From: Photobacterium galatheae
GTDB lineage: Bacteria; Pseudomonadota; Gammaproteobacteria; Enterobacterales; Vibrionaceae
Assembly (NCBI RefSeq): GCF_000695255.1
Contig: NZ_JMIB01000026.1
Location: forward strand, 62,001-126,000
Length of the DNA: 64,000 nucleotides
Reading direction: 5' to 3'
The translations under genes were made by a program, and so were the position numbers. The notes beneath the pieces are model-generated. The model was not told the DNA's origin. It worked only from the letters and a program-made list of their open reading frames with translations, and searched no databases. Positions 9,319-17,887 of the stretch are shown piece by piece; position 1 is the stretch's first letter; the number at the start of each line of letters is the position of its first letter.

Positions 9319-9513
9319 CCCTGACACATGGTTGTTCAGATGTTCAATGCCTTCCTCATTTTAATCCTTTCACTCAATCACTCTTCTGTGTCGACTTCCG
9401 TATTGTTTAGAGCCATAGCTGTTTGATTTCTGGCCCCGACTGGCTGTTGTCTCTTGGCAAAGGTTAGAAGTTCACGCATAATCACTCAAAATTACTTAAG
9501 TGTTTGTAAGCTA

Positions 9514-10281
9514 ATGACACAGGAAGAACGTCTCATCCATTTAACTTCGCTGGTTGAACAGCGAGGTAAAGTGACCCTCAATGATATTTGTGAACAGTTC
9601 GATGTCTCACGCGATTCTGCACGCCGAGATTTGGTCAAGCTAACGCAGCGACCCGGTATTCAGCGGATTCGGGGTGGTGCAGTCAAGGCTGCCGTCTCGA
9701 CTCGGTCGGAGCCCTATGTCGGTAAAGCGATCAGTGCAGCGAAACAGCAGCTCGCGCTTTGTGCGGCCTCACTGGTTGAAGCGAATGACACCTTATTGCT
9801 GGATACAGGCACAACGCACACGTTGCTGGCTGGCCAGCTCAGTCAGCCGTCAACTGTGGTGACAAATTCGGTCGATATTCTTCAGCAGCTCGCTGGGAAT
9901 CCTGACATGAAGGTTCATCTGCTGGGCGGACATTTTGATGCCTTTCACCGTGCGATTCTCGGGGCACAGGCAGAAAAACAGCTGACCGAGTACAGAGTGA
10001 ACAAAGCGTTTATTGGTGTGTGTGCATTGTCGGAACACGGACTTTCGACCAATAATGAGCAGGAAGCTTCGTTGAAAAAGGCCATGATGGCGCAGGCACA
10101 GCAGGTCATTCTGGTCTGTGAGCATCATAAAATCGGACAGGATAACTTTCATCACATCTGCTCACTGGATGCAGTTGACGTCCTCATTACGGACCAACCC
10201 CTGACAACGACTGATGCCGAACTTTTTGATCACCATGATATTCAGGTGATTGTGATCAACGTAACAAAAGGACAATGCTGA
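9514..10281 (+). CDS. DeoR family transcriptional regulator
   Basis: This 255-residue repressor has an N-terminal DeoR winged helix (MTQEERLIHLTSLVEQRGKV, then DICEQFDVSRDSARRDLVKL and IRGGAV). The C-terminal DeoR sensor domain resembles phosphosugar isomerases (LLLDTGTTHTLLAGQL, TNSVDILQQL, LLGGHFD, GVCALSEHGLST). Such regulators usually sense a phosphorylated sugar. I chose the ATG at 9514 because it gives the standard N-terminus; an in-frame start at 9454 would add 20 atypical residues. Its stop overlaps the start of the following oxidoreductase (TGATG), so the two are translated together and probably act on one pathway. Confidence 0.88.
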   Translation: MTQEERLIHLTSLVEQRGKVTLNDICEQFDVSRDSARRDLVKLTQRPGIQRIRGGAVKAAVSTRSEPYVGKAISAAKQQLALCAASLVEANDTLLLDTGTTHTLLAGQLSQPSTVVTNSVDILQQLAGNPDMKVHLLGGHFDAFHRAILGAQAEKQLTEYRVNKAFIGVCALSEHGLSTNNEQEASLKKAMMAQAQQVILVCEHHKIGQDNFHHICSLDAVDVLITDQPLTTTDAELFDHHDIQVIVINVTKGQC

Positions 10282-11321
10282 TGCCTTATGCTCCCGTAAA
10301 AACGGCCGTTGTTGGCTATGGATTTTCTGCAAAAACTTTCCACTTGCCTTTCATTCAAACCCTACCGGAACTCGAACTGACGGCTTTGAGCAGCAGCCAG
10401 AAGTCGGCCGTCCAGGCCGACTGGCCGGGTGTGGCTTGTTACGATGATGCAGACACCATGCTGGTGGAGAGTGATGCCGAACTGGTCATCATTACCGCAC
10501 CGAATGATGTTCATTTTCGTCTGGCTAAACTGGCGCTTGAAAACGGCAAGCATGTGATTGTTGAAAAGCCTTTTGTGACCAAGGTGGAAGACGGGGAGGC
10601 ACTGATTCGACTGGCTGAAGAGAAAGGGCTGGTGTTGAGTGTGTTCCACAACCGTCGTTGGGACGGTGATTTCCTGACCGTGAAAAAGCTGATCGAAGAA
10701 AGCAAGCTGGGCGATGTGAAATACTTCGAATCTCACTTTGATCGCTTTCGGCCGGAAGTGCGTCAGCGCTGGCGCGAGCAAGCACAGGATGGCGGTGGGA
10801 TTTTATTTGATTTGGCACCCCATCTGCTGGATCAGGCGCTGGCCCTGTTTGGTGCACCGCAGGCATTGACCGCGCAGTGCAAAATCATGCGCCCGGGTGC
10901 AAGTACAATCGACTATTTCAATCTGGTACTGCATTACCCGGCGCACTTTGTGCATTTGCATGCCAATCTGTACAGCCCGGAACCGAATTTGCGTTACAAG
11001 GTGCTGGGGACACAAGGGAAATATGAAAAATACGGATTGGATCCGCAGGAAGAGTACCTGAAAGCTGGCGTGAAACCTGAGTTGCCAACCTGGGCTGAGG
11101 AGCCATCTTCACACTATGGTCAGTTTCATCAGGAAACGGACTCACAGGTGATTCCAACTGAGCTGGGTGGTTATCAGTGTTATTTTGCTGGTGTTGCAGA
11201 TGCGATCCGCCAGGGCAAACCCAATCCGGTTCCGGCAGAGGAAGCGTTGCTGAATATCAGACTGATCCAACTGGCACTGGAAAGCAGCCAATTGGGCCAA
11301 ACCTTAAAGGTGGATGTATGA
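10281..11321 (+). CDS. Gfo/Idh/MocA family oxidoreductase (YdgJ-like)
   Basis: This 346-residue NAD(P)-dependent dehydrogenase has an N-terminal Rossmann fold (KTAVVGYGFSAKTFHLPFI near residues 6-24), the Gfo/Idh/MocA catalytic EKPF motif near 97-100 and the HNRRWDGDF stretch of the YdgJ/YhhX subgroup. The C-terminal alpha/beta domain carries the ordered substrate site. The substrate is probably a sugar or cyclitol. The ATG at 10281 fits AAAGGA eight bases upstream and overlaps the stop of the DeoR gene, while an ATG at 10275 is too close to it. The end overlaps the UPF0303 gene by 4 bases, forming a three-gene operon. Confidence 0.88.
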   Translation: MPYAPVKTAVVGYGFSAKTFHLPFIQTLPELELTALSSSQKSAVQADWPGVACYDDADTMLVESDAELVIITAPNDVHFRLAKLALENGKHVIVEKPFVTKVEDGEALIRLAEEKGLVLSVFHNRRWDGDFLTVKKLIEESKLGDVKYFESHFDRFRPEVRQRWREQAQDGGGILFDLAPHLLDQALALFGAPQALTAQCKIMRPGASTIDYFNLVLHYPAHFVHLHANLYSPEPNLRYKVLGTQGKYEKYGLDPQEEYLKAGVKPELPTWAEEPSSHYGQFHQETDSQVIPTELGGYQCYFAGVADAIRQGKPNPVPAEEALLNIRLIQLALESSQLGQTLKVDV

Positions 11322-11773
11322 GTCTGACATTGGAAGTGCTGGCTGAACAGGAAACCTGTCTGCAGCTAGACGAATTTAATCATGCGACAGCCTGGGCATT
11401 AGGCACTTGGCTGAAACGCAGCGCGGAAGCCAAGCAGGTCTCGGTGGCAATTGAAGTCTATGGTTTTGGACAAGTGTTGTTTGCATATGCGATGCCAAAT
11501 ACCAGCAGTGACCATCTGGACTGGATTCGCCGCAAACGCAACAGTGTCTTGCGTTATGGGAAAAGCTCCTATTATCTCGGTCGCTATAACGCCCAAAAGC
11601 AGCGTGAGTTTGAAAATCAGCCCCATATTGACTCACAGGAATACTGTGCTCACGGAGGTTCGTTTCCGATCCGTGTGAAAAATTGCGGGCTGGTTGGCGC
11701 TGTGACTGTGTCCGGTTTACCGCAGGAAGACGATCACCAATTGGTGACGGAAGCCCTGCGAGCGATTCAATGA
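11318..11773 (+). CDS. UPF0303 / heme-degrading-domain-like protein
   Basis: This 151-residue protein belongs to the UPF0303 (GlcG/HbpS-like fold) family. Family features seen are the opening LEVLAEQETCLQLDEFNHAT, the IEVYGFGQVLFAYAMP strand, RRKRNSVLRYGKSSYY and the late GSFPIRVKNCGLVGAVTVSG motif. Biochemical function is unsettled, and the heme-degrading label comes from distant relatives. Its ATG overlaps the oxidoreductase stop (ATGA), so it is the third gene of the DeoR/oxidoreductase operon and probably serves the same sugar-related pathway. Confidence 0.85.
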   Translation: MSLTLEVLAEQETCLQLDEFNHATAWALGTWLKRSAEAKQVSVAIEVYGFGQVLFAYAMPNTSSDHLDWIRRKRNSVLRYGKSSYYLGRYNAQKQREFENQPHIDSQEYCAHGGSFPIRVKNCGLVGAVTVSGLPQEDDHQLVTEALRAIQ

Positions 11774-11791
11774 CAACAGCGCTGTTGCGCT

Positions 11792-11817
11792 TCAGGCCGT
11801 CCTTCTGGACGGCCTGA
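11792..11817 (+). terminator. Perfect hairpin closing the DeoR operon
   Basis: An 11-bp perfect stem TCAGGCCGTCC / GGACGGCCTGA with a TTCT loop starts 18 bases after the operon's last stop. No T-tract follows, so it may stabilise the 3' end rather than terminate alone. Confidence 0.6.
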
Positions 11818-11951
11818 GTGTGGACGACATTTCTTCTTTCTTGCTTCTGCATCACAAAATCATGACTTATGAGTCAATTTGCCTATCGCTGTATGTTCGG
11901 GTGAATGTAATATGTGCTTGAAATTCATGATAATAATGAAAGGAGTCTCGA

Positions 11952-12323
11952 ATGCAGTGTCCAAAGTGTCATTCGAAATTTGAGCATGTGACAACCCCGT
12001 TGGGTGATATTGAACGTTGTACCGCTTGCAAAGGCTTGTGGCTGGATGCCTATGAAATTGAAAAAATGAAACCTTTGGCAGATACCGTGGATATCGGTGA
12101 TGCAGGCATTGGGAAGTCTTTCAACGCCATTGATCAGATTGAATGTCCGGTGTGTCCGAATAACAAGCTGTTACGGCTCGTTGAACCGAAACAGCCACAT
12201 ATCTGGTTTGAAAGCTGTCCGACCTGTAAAGGCCGATTTTATGATGCTGGTGAATTTAAAGATCTGGCGAAAATCGACTTGTCGGACTTTTTTAAGAAGT
12301 TCTTAGTTGAAGAACGCGCTTAA
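11952..12323 (+). CDS. TFIIB-type zinc-ribbon protein
   Basis: This 123-residue protein carries two zinc ribbons of the zf-TFIIB type. The first is CPKCHSKF...CTACKGLWLDAYEIEKM (about residues 3-38) and the second CPVC...CPTCKGRFYDAGEFKDL (about 62-105). Proteins of this kind are common and of unknown function, and may bind nucleic acid or act as assembly factors. AAGGAG lies upstream of the ATG. It is a single gene followed by a hairpin. Confidence 0.87.
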   Translation: MQCPKCHSKFEHVTTPLGDIERCTACKGLWLDAYEIEKMKPLADTVDIGDAGIGKSFNAIDQIECPVCPNNKLLRLVEPKQPHIWFESCPTCKGRFYDAGEFKDLAKIDLSDFFKKFLVEERA

Positions 12324-12340
12324 TTAAATTTCATCAATGC

Positions 12341-12369
12341 CATCAGCAAGGTCTGAAACTTTGCTGATG
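12341..12369 (+). terminator. Hairpin between zinc-ribbon and PhzF genes
   Basis: A 9-bp stem CATCAGCAA / TTGCTGATG starts 17 bases after the zinc-ribbon stop and ends 19 bases before the PhzF start. There is no strong T-run. Confidence 0.45.
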
Positions 12370-12388
12370 TTGAGCAGAAAGGATCGGC

Positions 12389-13207
12389 ATGGAAAATCAG
12401 AAAACAGCGCTGAAAGCACAAATTATTCATGCCTTCACCGGGCATGCTAAGACCGGATTTGCTGTCAGCGGGAATTATGCCAATGGAAACCCTGCCGCTG
12501 TTGTTTTTCTGGAGGACTGGCTTTCAGATTCTGCCTTGCTTTGTATGAGTCAGCAACTGGCGCAGCCCGTCACTGCATTTCTTGTGGAATGCGCTGAGGG
12601 TTATCACATTCGCTGGTTCAGCGTTGATGCGGAAATCAACCTGTGCGGGCATGGCAGCCTGGCTGCAGCCGCATGTATTTTTGAGTCATCTCCAGAGAAT
12701 TCAGTGACGCTGTTCAGCCCGCATGGCACTGTGGTGATTCATTGTGACGACGATGCTTACAGCATGAGAATGCCTGCCTGGCAGGCGGTTCGACATGAAC
12801 AGAACTGGCTGGATGCGAAGCGGCTTGGACTGACTCCTGTTGATGTTTATGCAACCCGTGATTTAGTGATCGTGCTGGAGAGTGTGCAGCAGGTTCTTGA
12901 TTACCAGCCAGACTTTGAACAGATCAAAAGCCTGAATCATCACCATGCGGTTATTCTGACCGCTGCAAGCGGGAGTGGGGGATATGTGCTCAGAAACTTT
13001 GTGCCGAATATTGGGATCGATGAAGATACAGCCACGGGTTCGGCGCAATGTTCGCTGGCACCCTACTGGCTGGAGAAGCTCGGGCAGGAACAATTAGAGG
13101 TTGATCAGCTCTCCGCGGATGGCGGCTATTTTCGGGTTTCTGCGGCAGGCGAGGATATCCTGTTGACGGTCAAAGCTGAAAAGAAAGCAACGGTAAGTCT
13201 TGCCTGA
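12389..13207 (+). CDS. PhzF family isomerase-like protein
   Basis: This 272-residue protein has the diaminopimelate-epimerase-like fold of the PhzF/YddE group. Visible signatures are GNPAAVVFLEDWLSD near residues 28-42, the RWFSVDAEINLCGHGSLAAA motif near 75-94 (the acidic residue after SVDAE is where PhzF has its catalytic Glu), and GIDEDTATGSAQCSLAPYWL near 209-228. PhzF catalyses an isomerisation in phenazine synthesis, but no other phenazine genes are present, so the substrate here is unknown. AGAAAGGA precedes the ATG. Confidence 0.87.
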   Translation: MENQKTALKAQIIHAFTGHAKTGFAVSGNYANGNPAAVVFLEDWLSDSALLCMSQQLAQPVTAFLVECAEGYHIRWFSVDAEINLCGHGSLAAAACIFESSPENSVTLFSPHGTVVIHCDDDAYSMRMPAWQAVRHEQNWLDAKRLGLTPVDVYATRDLVIVLESVQQVLDYQPDFEQIKSLNHHHAVILTAASGSGGYVLRNFVPNIGIDEDTATGSAQCSLAPYWLEKLGQEQLEVDQLSADGGYFRVSAAGEDILLTVKAEKKATVSLA

Positions 13208-13242
13208 ATGATGACATGAGCAATGTTGTTCAAGGAGGTTGA

Positions 13243-13704
13243 ATGCAAACACTGGAAAACAAGATCCCACCGCTTGTGGTGATGGGCATCTTTTCATTGC
13301 TGATGGGATTGCTTTCACCCTATTTACCTTCAATGGCGTTAGGCGTAGTGCCATCGGTGAGTGTCGCCTTACTGATTGCTATATTTGGCTGCTGGTTTGC
13401 GGCTTCTGGTGTCAAAGAATTCCGGAAAAGTAAAACGACGGTGAATCCACGCCAGCCGGAAAATGCCTCTGAATTAGTTGTTTCTGGTGTTTATCAGCGT
13501 TCCCGCAACCCTATGTATGTTGGTTTTGCGAGTTTGCTGGTCGCGCAAGCGGTTTATTTGCAGTCACCTTTCCTGTTCTTCGGGGTGATTGCCTTCATTC
13601 TTTATATGAACCGATTTCAGATCCTGCCTGAAGAACGGGCCATGATTCAGTGTTTTGGCGAGAAGTATTTACGGTATCAAATGACGGTCAGACGGTGGTT
13701 GTGA
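13243..13704 (+). CDS. Membrane methyltransferase, ICMT/PEMT family
   Basis: This 153-residue integral membrane protein is predicted to have about four hydrophobic segments. The family motif is near residues 83-95 (GVYQRSRNPMYVGF), and the C-terminal FGEKYLRYQMTVRRWL corresponds to the EE...Y...V.RW box that binds S-adenosylmethionine in isoprenylcysteine and phospholipid methyltransferases. The substrate in bacteria is generally unknown. CAAGGAGGTTGA gives a strong ribosome-binding site. It follows the PhzF gene by 35 bases and may be co-transcribed with it. Confidence 0.85.
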   Translation: MQTLENKIPPLVVMGIFSLLMGLLSPYLPSMALGVVPSVSVALLIAIFGCWFAASGVKEFRKSKTTVNPRQPENASELVVSGVYQRSRNPMYVGFASLLVAQAVYLQSPFLFFGVIAFILYMNRFQILPEERAMIQCFGEKYLRYQMTVRRWL

Positions 13705-13895
13705 GGTCATCTAGGTAAGCGATTGAATGTTTGCTTTCGGGGTGTTCAAGACTGACTTCAATATTTTAATGCTCCCATTACATATGCATACAAACTAATT
13801 CAAATTAACTCGCAATTTTTCAGACACATTCACTGATTATTCTCTTCCCTGCCAGACTCCTAATTGCATGTCATGCAACTGGAGAACATATAATC

Positions 13896-15014
13896 ATGAA
13901 TCAGTTAATTACGTTAGTGGCTTTATCCATTGTCGCCAGCCAGGCTGTACAGGCGCATGATCTTTATCCTGCTGTTCCAAGTTCATCCGTACCGCAACAA
14001 ATCAAGCAACAGGGCATTCAGATTCAGCCGTTGCTGTCAGATGCCGACTTTGTGTTCAGACCCTATCAGCATCCGTTTGACGCAAGCGCATTTTTCGAGA
14101 CGAATGCGCCGAACTGGTCGTCGCTGAAAGAAACCTTACTGCATTGGAGTGGCGCGACCGGGGTTGATCCAAGAGTGGTTTTGGTGACCTTGCAAATCGT
14201 TGAAAACTGGCAGCCAGATGCGGTGGATACTGAAACAGATTCGGAAGTGCTGAAAGTCGCTATCAAAGAAATTGCAAATCACCTGTCACAATATTTCTAT
14301 CGCTATGACGCGGATACGCTGACATCAACGAATGCGTCGACACTTGCGATTCTTAGTACTCTGAACGATAGTCAGCTTGCATCAGCATGGTTACAGCAGT
14401 ATGTCGCTTGGTTTGGCGAACCTGTATCTGCTGTAGAAAGCAGGGCGGAAGCGCGCTCACTCAAGACAATTGCACCACCGAATGAGTTCATGCAAATGCC
14501 CTGGCGTCAGGGCTATAACTGGGTGCCGAATGGTCCGCATGCACACAGTGGTTCTGGTTTTCCACTGTCTTCGATTGATGTGTCTTATGACTGGCCGAGG
14601 TGGGGTGGAACGACTTACAGTGTGACGGCGGCACATGATGGTTACGTGACTGTGTTGTCCCGTTGTCAGGTTCGGGTCACCAACGCCAATGGCTGGGGAA
14701 CCAACTATTACCATATGGATGGGGTTCAGGTTTCGAACGGACAGTGGGTGAATAAGAACACCAAACTAGGTGTCTATGCCAGCCAGAAATCAGTCGCACT
14801 GTGCGAAGGCGGTTCATCAACCGGTCCTCACTTACATTTCTCGCTGCTGTATCAGGGGCGCTTCCAGTCTATGCAGGGCACGAGCTTCGGGCCGTATCAG
14901 GTTCAAACGGGCCGCTACAGTTACGACGACAACTGTAACTACAGCTGGCTGGTGGATCAGCGCAGTAATCAGAAAGTCTGCTTCTGGAATCGGATTGATA
15001 ATCCGGTGATGTGA
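13896..15014 (+). CDS. LasA-like secreted M23 metalloendopeptidase
   Basis: This 372-residue preproenzyme is closely similar to the staphylolytic protease LasA of Pseudomonas aeruginosa. A signal peptide (to about residue 20, VQAHD) and a propeptide precede a mature domain beginning near residue 190 (PPNEFMQMPWRQGYNWVPNG). The zinc ligands are His215, Asp228 and His314, with the same spacing as His23, Asp36 and His122 of mature LasA. The catalytic histidines correspond to His273 (NYYHMD) and His312 (HLH). LasA cleaves Gly-Gly bonds in peptidoglycan cross-bridges and in elastin and lyses other bacteria. Paired cysteines near the C-terminus match LasA's disulfides. It is a single gene, convergent with the RNA helicase gene. 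Confidence 0.93.
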   Translation: MNQLITLVALSIVASQAVQAHDLYPAVPSSSVPQQIKQQGIQIQPLLSDADFVFRPYQHPFDASAFFETNAPNWSSLKETLLHWSGATGVDPRVVLVTLQIVENWQPDAVDTETDSEVLKVAIKEIANHLSQYFYRYDADTLTSTNASTLAILSTLNDSQLASAWLQQYVAWFGEPVSAVESRAEARSLKTIAPPNEFMQMPWRQGYNWVPNGPHAHSGSGFPLSSIDVSYDWPRWGGTTYSVTAAHDGYVTVLSRCQVRVTNANGWGTNYYHMDGVQVSNGQWVNKNTKLGVYASQKSVALCEGGSSTGPHLHFSLLYQGRFQSMQGTSFGPYQVQTGRYSYDDNCNYSWLVDQRSNQKVCFWNRIDNPVM

Positions 15015-15083
15015 ACGGCTGTTGTATCCTGCGTTGCTTATGAGACAGGTATTGAATACCATCAAGGTATTCGTAAGGAATAC

Positions 15084-15108
15084 GGGGCAGAATGACTGCC
15101 CCATTTTG
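15084..15108. terminator. Terminator between convergent protease and helicase genes
   Basis: The stem GGGGCAG / CTGCCCC with loop AATGA is followed by ATTTTG. It lies between two convergent genes and may serve both directions. Confidence 0.65.
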
Positions 15109-15130
15109 AACGTAGTGCCGAGAGTTGTAT

Positions 15131-16423
15131 TTACTTCTTCAGCGTTTTCGGTGCACTGTTCCGGTTACGAATCGCACGTTGTAAACGCATCCGGCGCTCA
15201 GCAGCAGATTGATCCGGGTTGTTGGTACGGCTTTTACGATCCCGGTACGAAGCTTTGGTGTTCAGCTTTTCGATCAGGGCATCGCGTTTCGCTGGTTCGT
15301 AGCCTTCCAGAATCACGCGGCGGATCCGTTGTTTGATAATCTTCTCGACCTGCAACAGCGTCAGCTCTTCTTCGCGGCTGACGAAGGACACGGCATGGCC
15401 TTGTTGTCCGGCACGGCCAGTCCGGCCAATCCGGTGGACATAATCTTCGGCCAGAAATGGCATGTCATAGTTCACCACATGTGGCAGGCCTTGAATATCC
15501 AGGCCGCGAGCTGCAACTTCAGTGGCAACCATCACCCGGGCTTTGCCTGTGGTGAATTCTTCCAGTGCCCGGCGACGTGCACTTTGTGCTTTATCCCCAT
15601 GACAAATTACAGCTTTAATGCCGTCCAGTTTCAGTTCCTGAACTAGGGTATTCGCCGTTTCTTTGTAGTTCACAAAGACCAGAACCTGTTGCCAGTTCTT
15701 TTTCCCGATCAGCTCAGAGAGTAATTCGCGCTTGCGATCTTCATCAACCGGGTAGACCACGTGTGCAACGGTTTCAGCGGTTGAGTTTTCCGGGGTGACT
15801 GAAATACGTTTTGGTTTTTGCAGAATTTCGCCAGCCAGCTTGTTCATCATGCCTGAGAAAGTCGCTGAGAACAGCATGGTTTGCGGGTGCCCCTGAATAC
15901 CGCTCATGATGGTGCGAATATCGCCGACGAAACCCATATCCAGCATCCGGTCTGCTTCGTCGAAGACCAGAAATTCCAGGTTGGCCATCGACACATTGCC
16001 CAGCTCGATATGCTCAAGCAGTCGGCCAGGCGTAGCAACCAGAATATCCACACCAGCTTCCAGCTGTTTTTCCTGGCTGGACATTTTTTTTCCGCCAAAA
16101 ACAGCAAGCACTTTTAAGTCCAGAAACTGACTGTAATCTGAAATATTACGGGCAATCTGTTCTGCCAGTTCACGGGTCGGTGCAAGCACCAGTGCCCGGG
16201 TACTGAAGCCTTTACGCGGTTTGGGCTGATCCGCAATACGCTGAATGATGGGGAGTGAAAACGCTGCGGTTTTGCCCGTACCTGTCTGGGCATTCGCCAG
16301 AATATCTTCGCCGCGGCGGGCAGCAGGAATCGCTTTCTGTTGAATAGGGGTCATTTTTTCATAACCGCACTCATCCAGTGCGCGAACAATTTCCGGAGCA
16401 AAATTTTGTGAAGCAAAAGACAT
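15131..16423 (-). CDS. DEAD-box ATP-dependent RNA helicase (RhlE-like)
   Basis: This 430-residue RNA helicase uses ATP to unwind RNA duplexes and remodel RNPs in the cytoplasm. All the core motifs are present: the Q motif (FAPEIVRALDECGYEKMTPIQ), Walker A AQTGTGKT near residues 44-51, PTRELA, TPGR, DEAD near 155-158, SAT, and the C-terminal VATEVAARGLDI and HRIGRTGRAG. A basic C-terminal tail (about residues 385-430, Arg/Lys/Asn-rich) follows, as in RhlE-type enzymes of Vibrionaceae. It is shorter than CsdA and DbpA-type proteins and lacks a DbpA RNA-binding domain. The 120-base region upstream is probably its own promoter. Confidence 0.9.
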   Translation of the reverse strand: MSFASQNFAPEIVRALDECGYEKMTPIQQKAIPAARRGEDILANAQTGTGKTAAFSLPIIQRIADQPKPRKGFSTRALVLAPTRELAEQIARNISDYSQFLDLKVLAVFGGKKMSSQEKQLEAGVDILVATPGRLLEHIELGNVSMANLEFLVFDEADRMLDMGFVGDIRTIMSGIQGHPQTMLFSATFSGMMNKLAGEILQKPKRISVTPENSTAETVAHVVYPVDEDRKRELLSELIGKKNWQQVLVFVNYKETANTLVQELKLDGIKAVICHGDKAQSARRRALEEFTTGKARVMVATEVAARGLDIQGLPHVVNYDMPFLAEDYVHRIGRTGRAGQQGHAVSFVSREEELTLLQVEKIIKQRIRRVILEGYEPAKRDALIEKLNTKASYRDRKSRTNNPDQSAAERRMRLQRAIRNRNSAPKTLKK

Positions 16424-16576
16424 CTTAGATTCCTACAGACGGTATACCGAACGGAACAACCTTCAGGTTAGATGATTCCGTTTGGTATGACAGACCAAAA
16501 GCGGGGATTATAGAGCAATAATTATCGTCTGTGGCAGCAGATTTACGTATTGGCTGAAAATTTAAGCGGAAATCAT

Positions 16577-16602
16577 GAAAACAGGCCGGGCAGATCCCGG
16601 CC
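16577..16602 (-). terminator. Terminator of the glycerophosphodiesterase gene
   Basis: Read on the minus strand, a GGCCGGG / CCCGGCC stem with a five-base loop is followed by TGTTTTC, just after the stop codon at 16607. Confidence 0.7.
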
Positions 16603-16606
16603 ATTA

Positions 16607-17320
16607 TCAGGCTTTCAACAGCAGGGGGGGATTGTCTGTGATGATGATATCAACACCCCATTGATAGAATTGGTCAACGAGTTCCGGTTGATTCATGGTC
16701 CAGATATGGAGATCCAGTCCTGCTTGTTTAATTTGATTCGCCAGCGACGCATTCAGCAAATGGTAATCCAGGTGCAGGCTGAAGAGTTCGAGCTGGCCGG
16801 CTAAAGCAAAAAGGTTCTTTGGCAGTTTGTCGCAAATCAGCCCTCTGCGGATATGAGGCATCATTTTCTGGCAATGGGATACGGCGTTTGCAGAAAAACT
16901 GGACAGTACCAGCTCATCGGCAGAAATACCATTGCTGGCAATGGTTTGTGCGACTTGTTGAACCAGAATTTCAGCTTCATGATCATCGTGGACTTTGATT
17001 TCCAGATTCAGGTTCAAACCGTACTCATGACAGGCATTGAGTGCTTCATCCAGGGTCAGAATCCGTTCATGGGTAAACTGAGGGCCAAACCAGCAACCGG
17101 CATCCAGTGCTTTGAGCTGGGCAAGATCCAGTTCGCGCACTTTTCCGCGGCCATTGGTGCAGCGGTTCACTTTAGCGTCATGGAACATGACCGGAATGAG
17201 GTCAGCACACAGTTGGGTGTCCATTTCAACCCACTGAAGGTGACTTCTGGCTGCTGCCTGCAGCCCGGCGAGTGTATTTTCTGGAGCCAGCGCAGCGGCT
17301 CCGCGATGTCCGGAAATCAT
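16607..17320 (-). CDS. ugpQ: Cytoplasmic glycerophosphodiester phosphodiesterase
   Basis: This 237-residue GDPD-family enzyme hydrolyses glycerophosphodiesters to glycerol-3-phosphate and an alcohol. The catalytic and metal residues are in the opening ISGHRGAAALAPENTLAGLQ (HRG...PENT), VEMDTQLCADLIPVMFHDAK (E-x-D and the second His near residue 51), and LNLEIKV. There is no signal peptide, so it resembles cytoplasmic UgpQ rather than periplasmic GlpQ. Later motifs LHIWTMNQPELVDQFYQWGV and DIIITDNP are also typical. No ugp transporter genes are adjacent. Confidence 0.9.
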   Translation of the reverse strand: MISGHRGAAALAPENTLAGLQAAARSHLQWVEMDTQLCADLIPVMFHDAKVNRCTNGRGKVRELDLAQLKALDAGCWFGPQFTHERILTLDEALNACHEYGLNLNLEIKVHDDHEAEILVQQVAQTIASNGISADELVLSSFSANAVSHCQKMMPHIRRGLICDKLPKNLFALAGQLELFSLHLDYHLLNASLANQIKQAGLDLHIWTMNQPELVDQFYQWGVDIIITDNPPLLLKA

Positions 17321-17428
17321 AAGTATCTCAGTACCGTCAAAAACAAGAAGGCTGGTGAATCAGGATCATTGAGCCTGAAGTATGCGCCTGAAATATAACA
17401 ATTCGATGACGAAATGGAATCGGTTACT

Positions 17429-17593
17429 TTAGCGTCCGGCCGTGGCATTGCCAACATAACTGCCCAGCTTGACGAAATACTGCTGATGGCAGTTGCTGCA
17501 CTGAAATTTGTGGCTGTTTTTATGAACAAGTTTGTCGAGAAAAGAGCGGCGGATCCGTTGAGGCACACTTTTACTTTTGCAGTGAGGGCACAT
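17429..17593 (-). CDS. Small zinc-ribbon protein, 54 residues
   Basis: This short gene encodes MCPHCKSKSVPQRIRRSF followed by LDKLVHKNSHKFQCSNCHQQ and YFVKLGSYVGNATAGR. Two CxxC knuckles (Cys2/Cys5 and Cys32/Cys35) form a likely single zinc ribbon, and the region between them is basic. The start has AGGTGA at a suitable distance. A longer overlapping frame of 103 codons on the same strand has no such motifs and is rejected. It is probably a nucleic-acid-binding or regulatory mini-protein, and I know no function. It is transcribed in the same direction as the upstream end of ugpQ, about 110 bases away. Confidence 0.75.
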   Translation of the reverse strand: MCPHCKSKSVPQRIRRSFLDKLVHKNSHKFQCSNCHQQYFVKLGSYVGNATAGR

Positions 17594-17887
17594 ATGCAAT
17601 CACCTTTTTTGTGAAACAATGGGCGCATTTTAGGTGAGAATTTAATATTTTCTGGGAGTTACGTCACAAAATATTGTTGCATATTAAGCAGGATGTTATT
17701 TAAATACCCGCATATTGCGCAAAGGATAGACAGGCTGTCAAAAGGGTGTCAGGCATCATGAAGAACTATGAAAGCATGACAGGAAGTGTGATACCATGCG
17801 CCCACTTGATGACTGTGGCAGCCTGCACCCTGTGAACAGCGGTTCTCTGGCTTGCACAATAATGATGAAAAAATGAGGAATTTCAGT

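Noticed and set aside
17317-17628. Minus-strand open frame of 103 codons upstream of ugpQ
   Set aside because: It shows no domain or composition typical of protein, overlaps ugpQ's start, and covers in another frame the convincing 54-residue zinc-ribbon gene.
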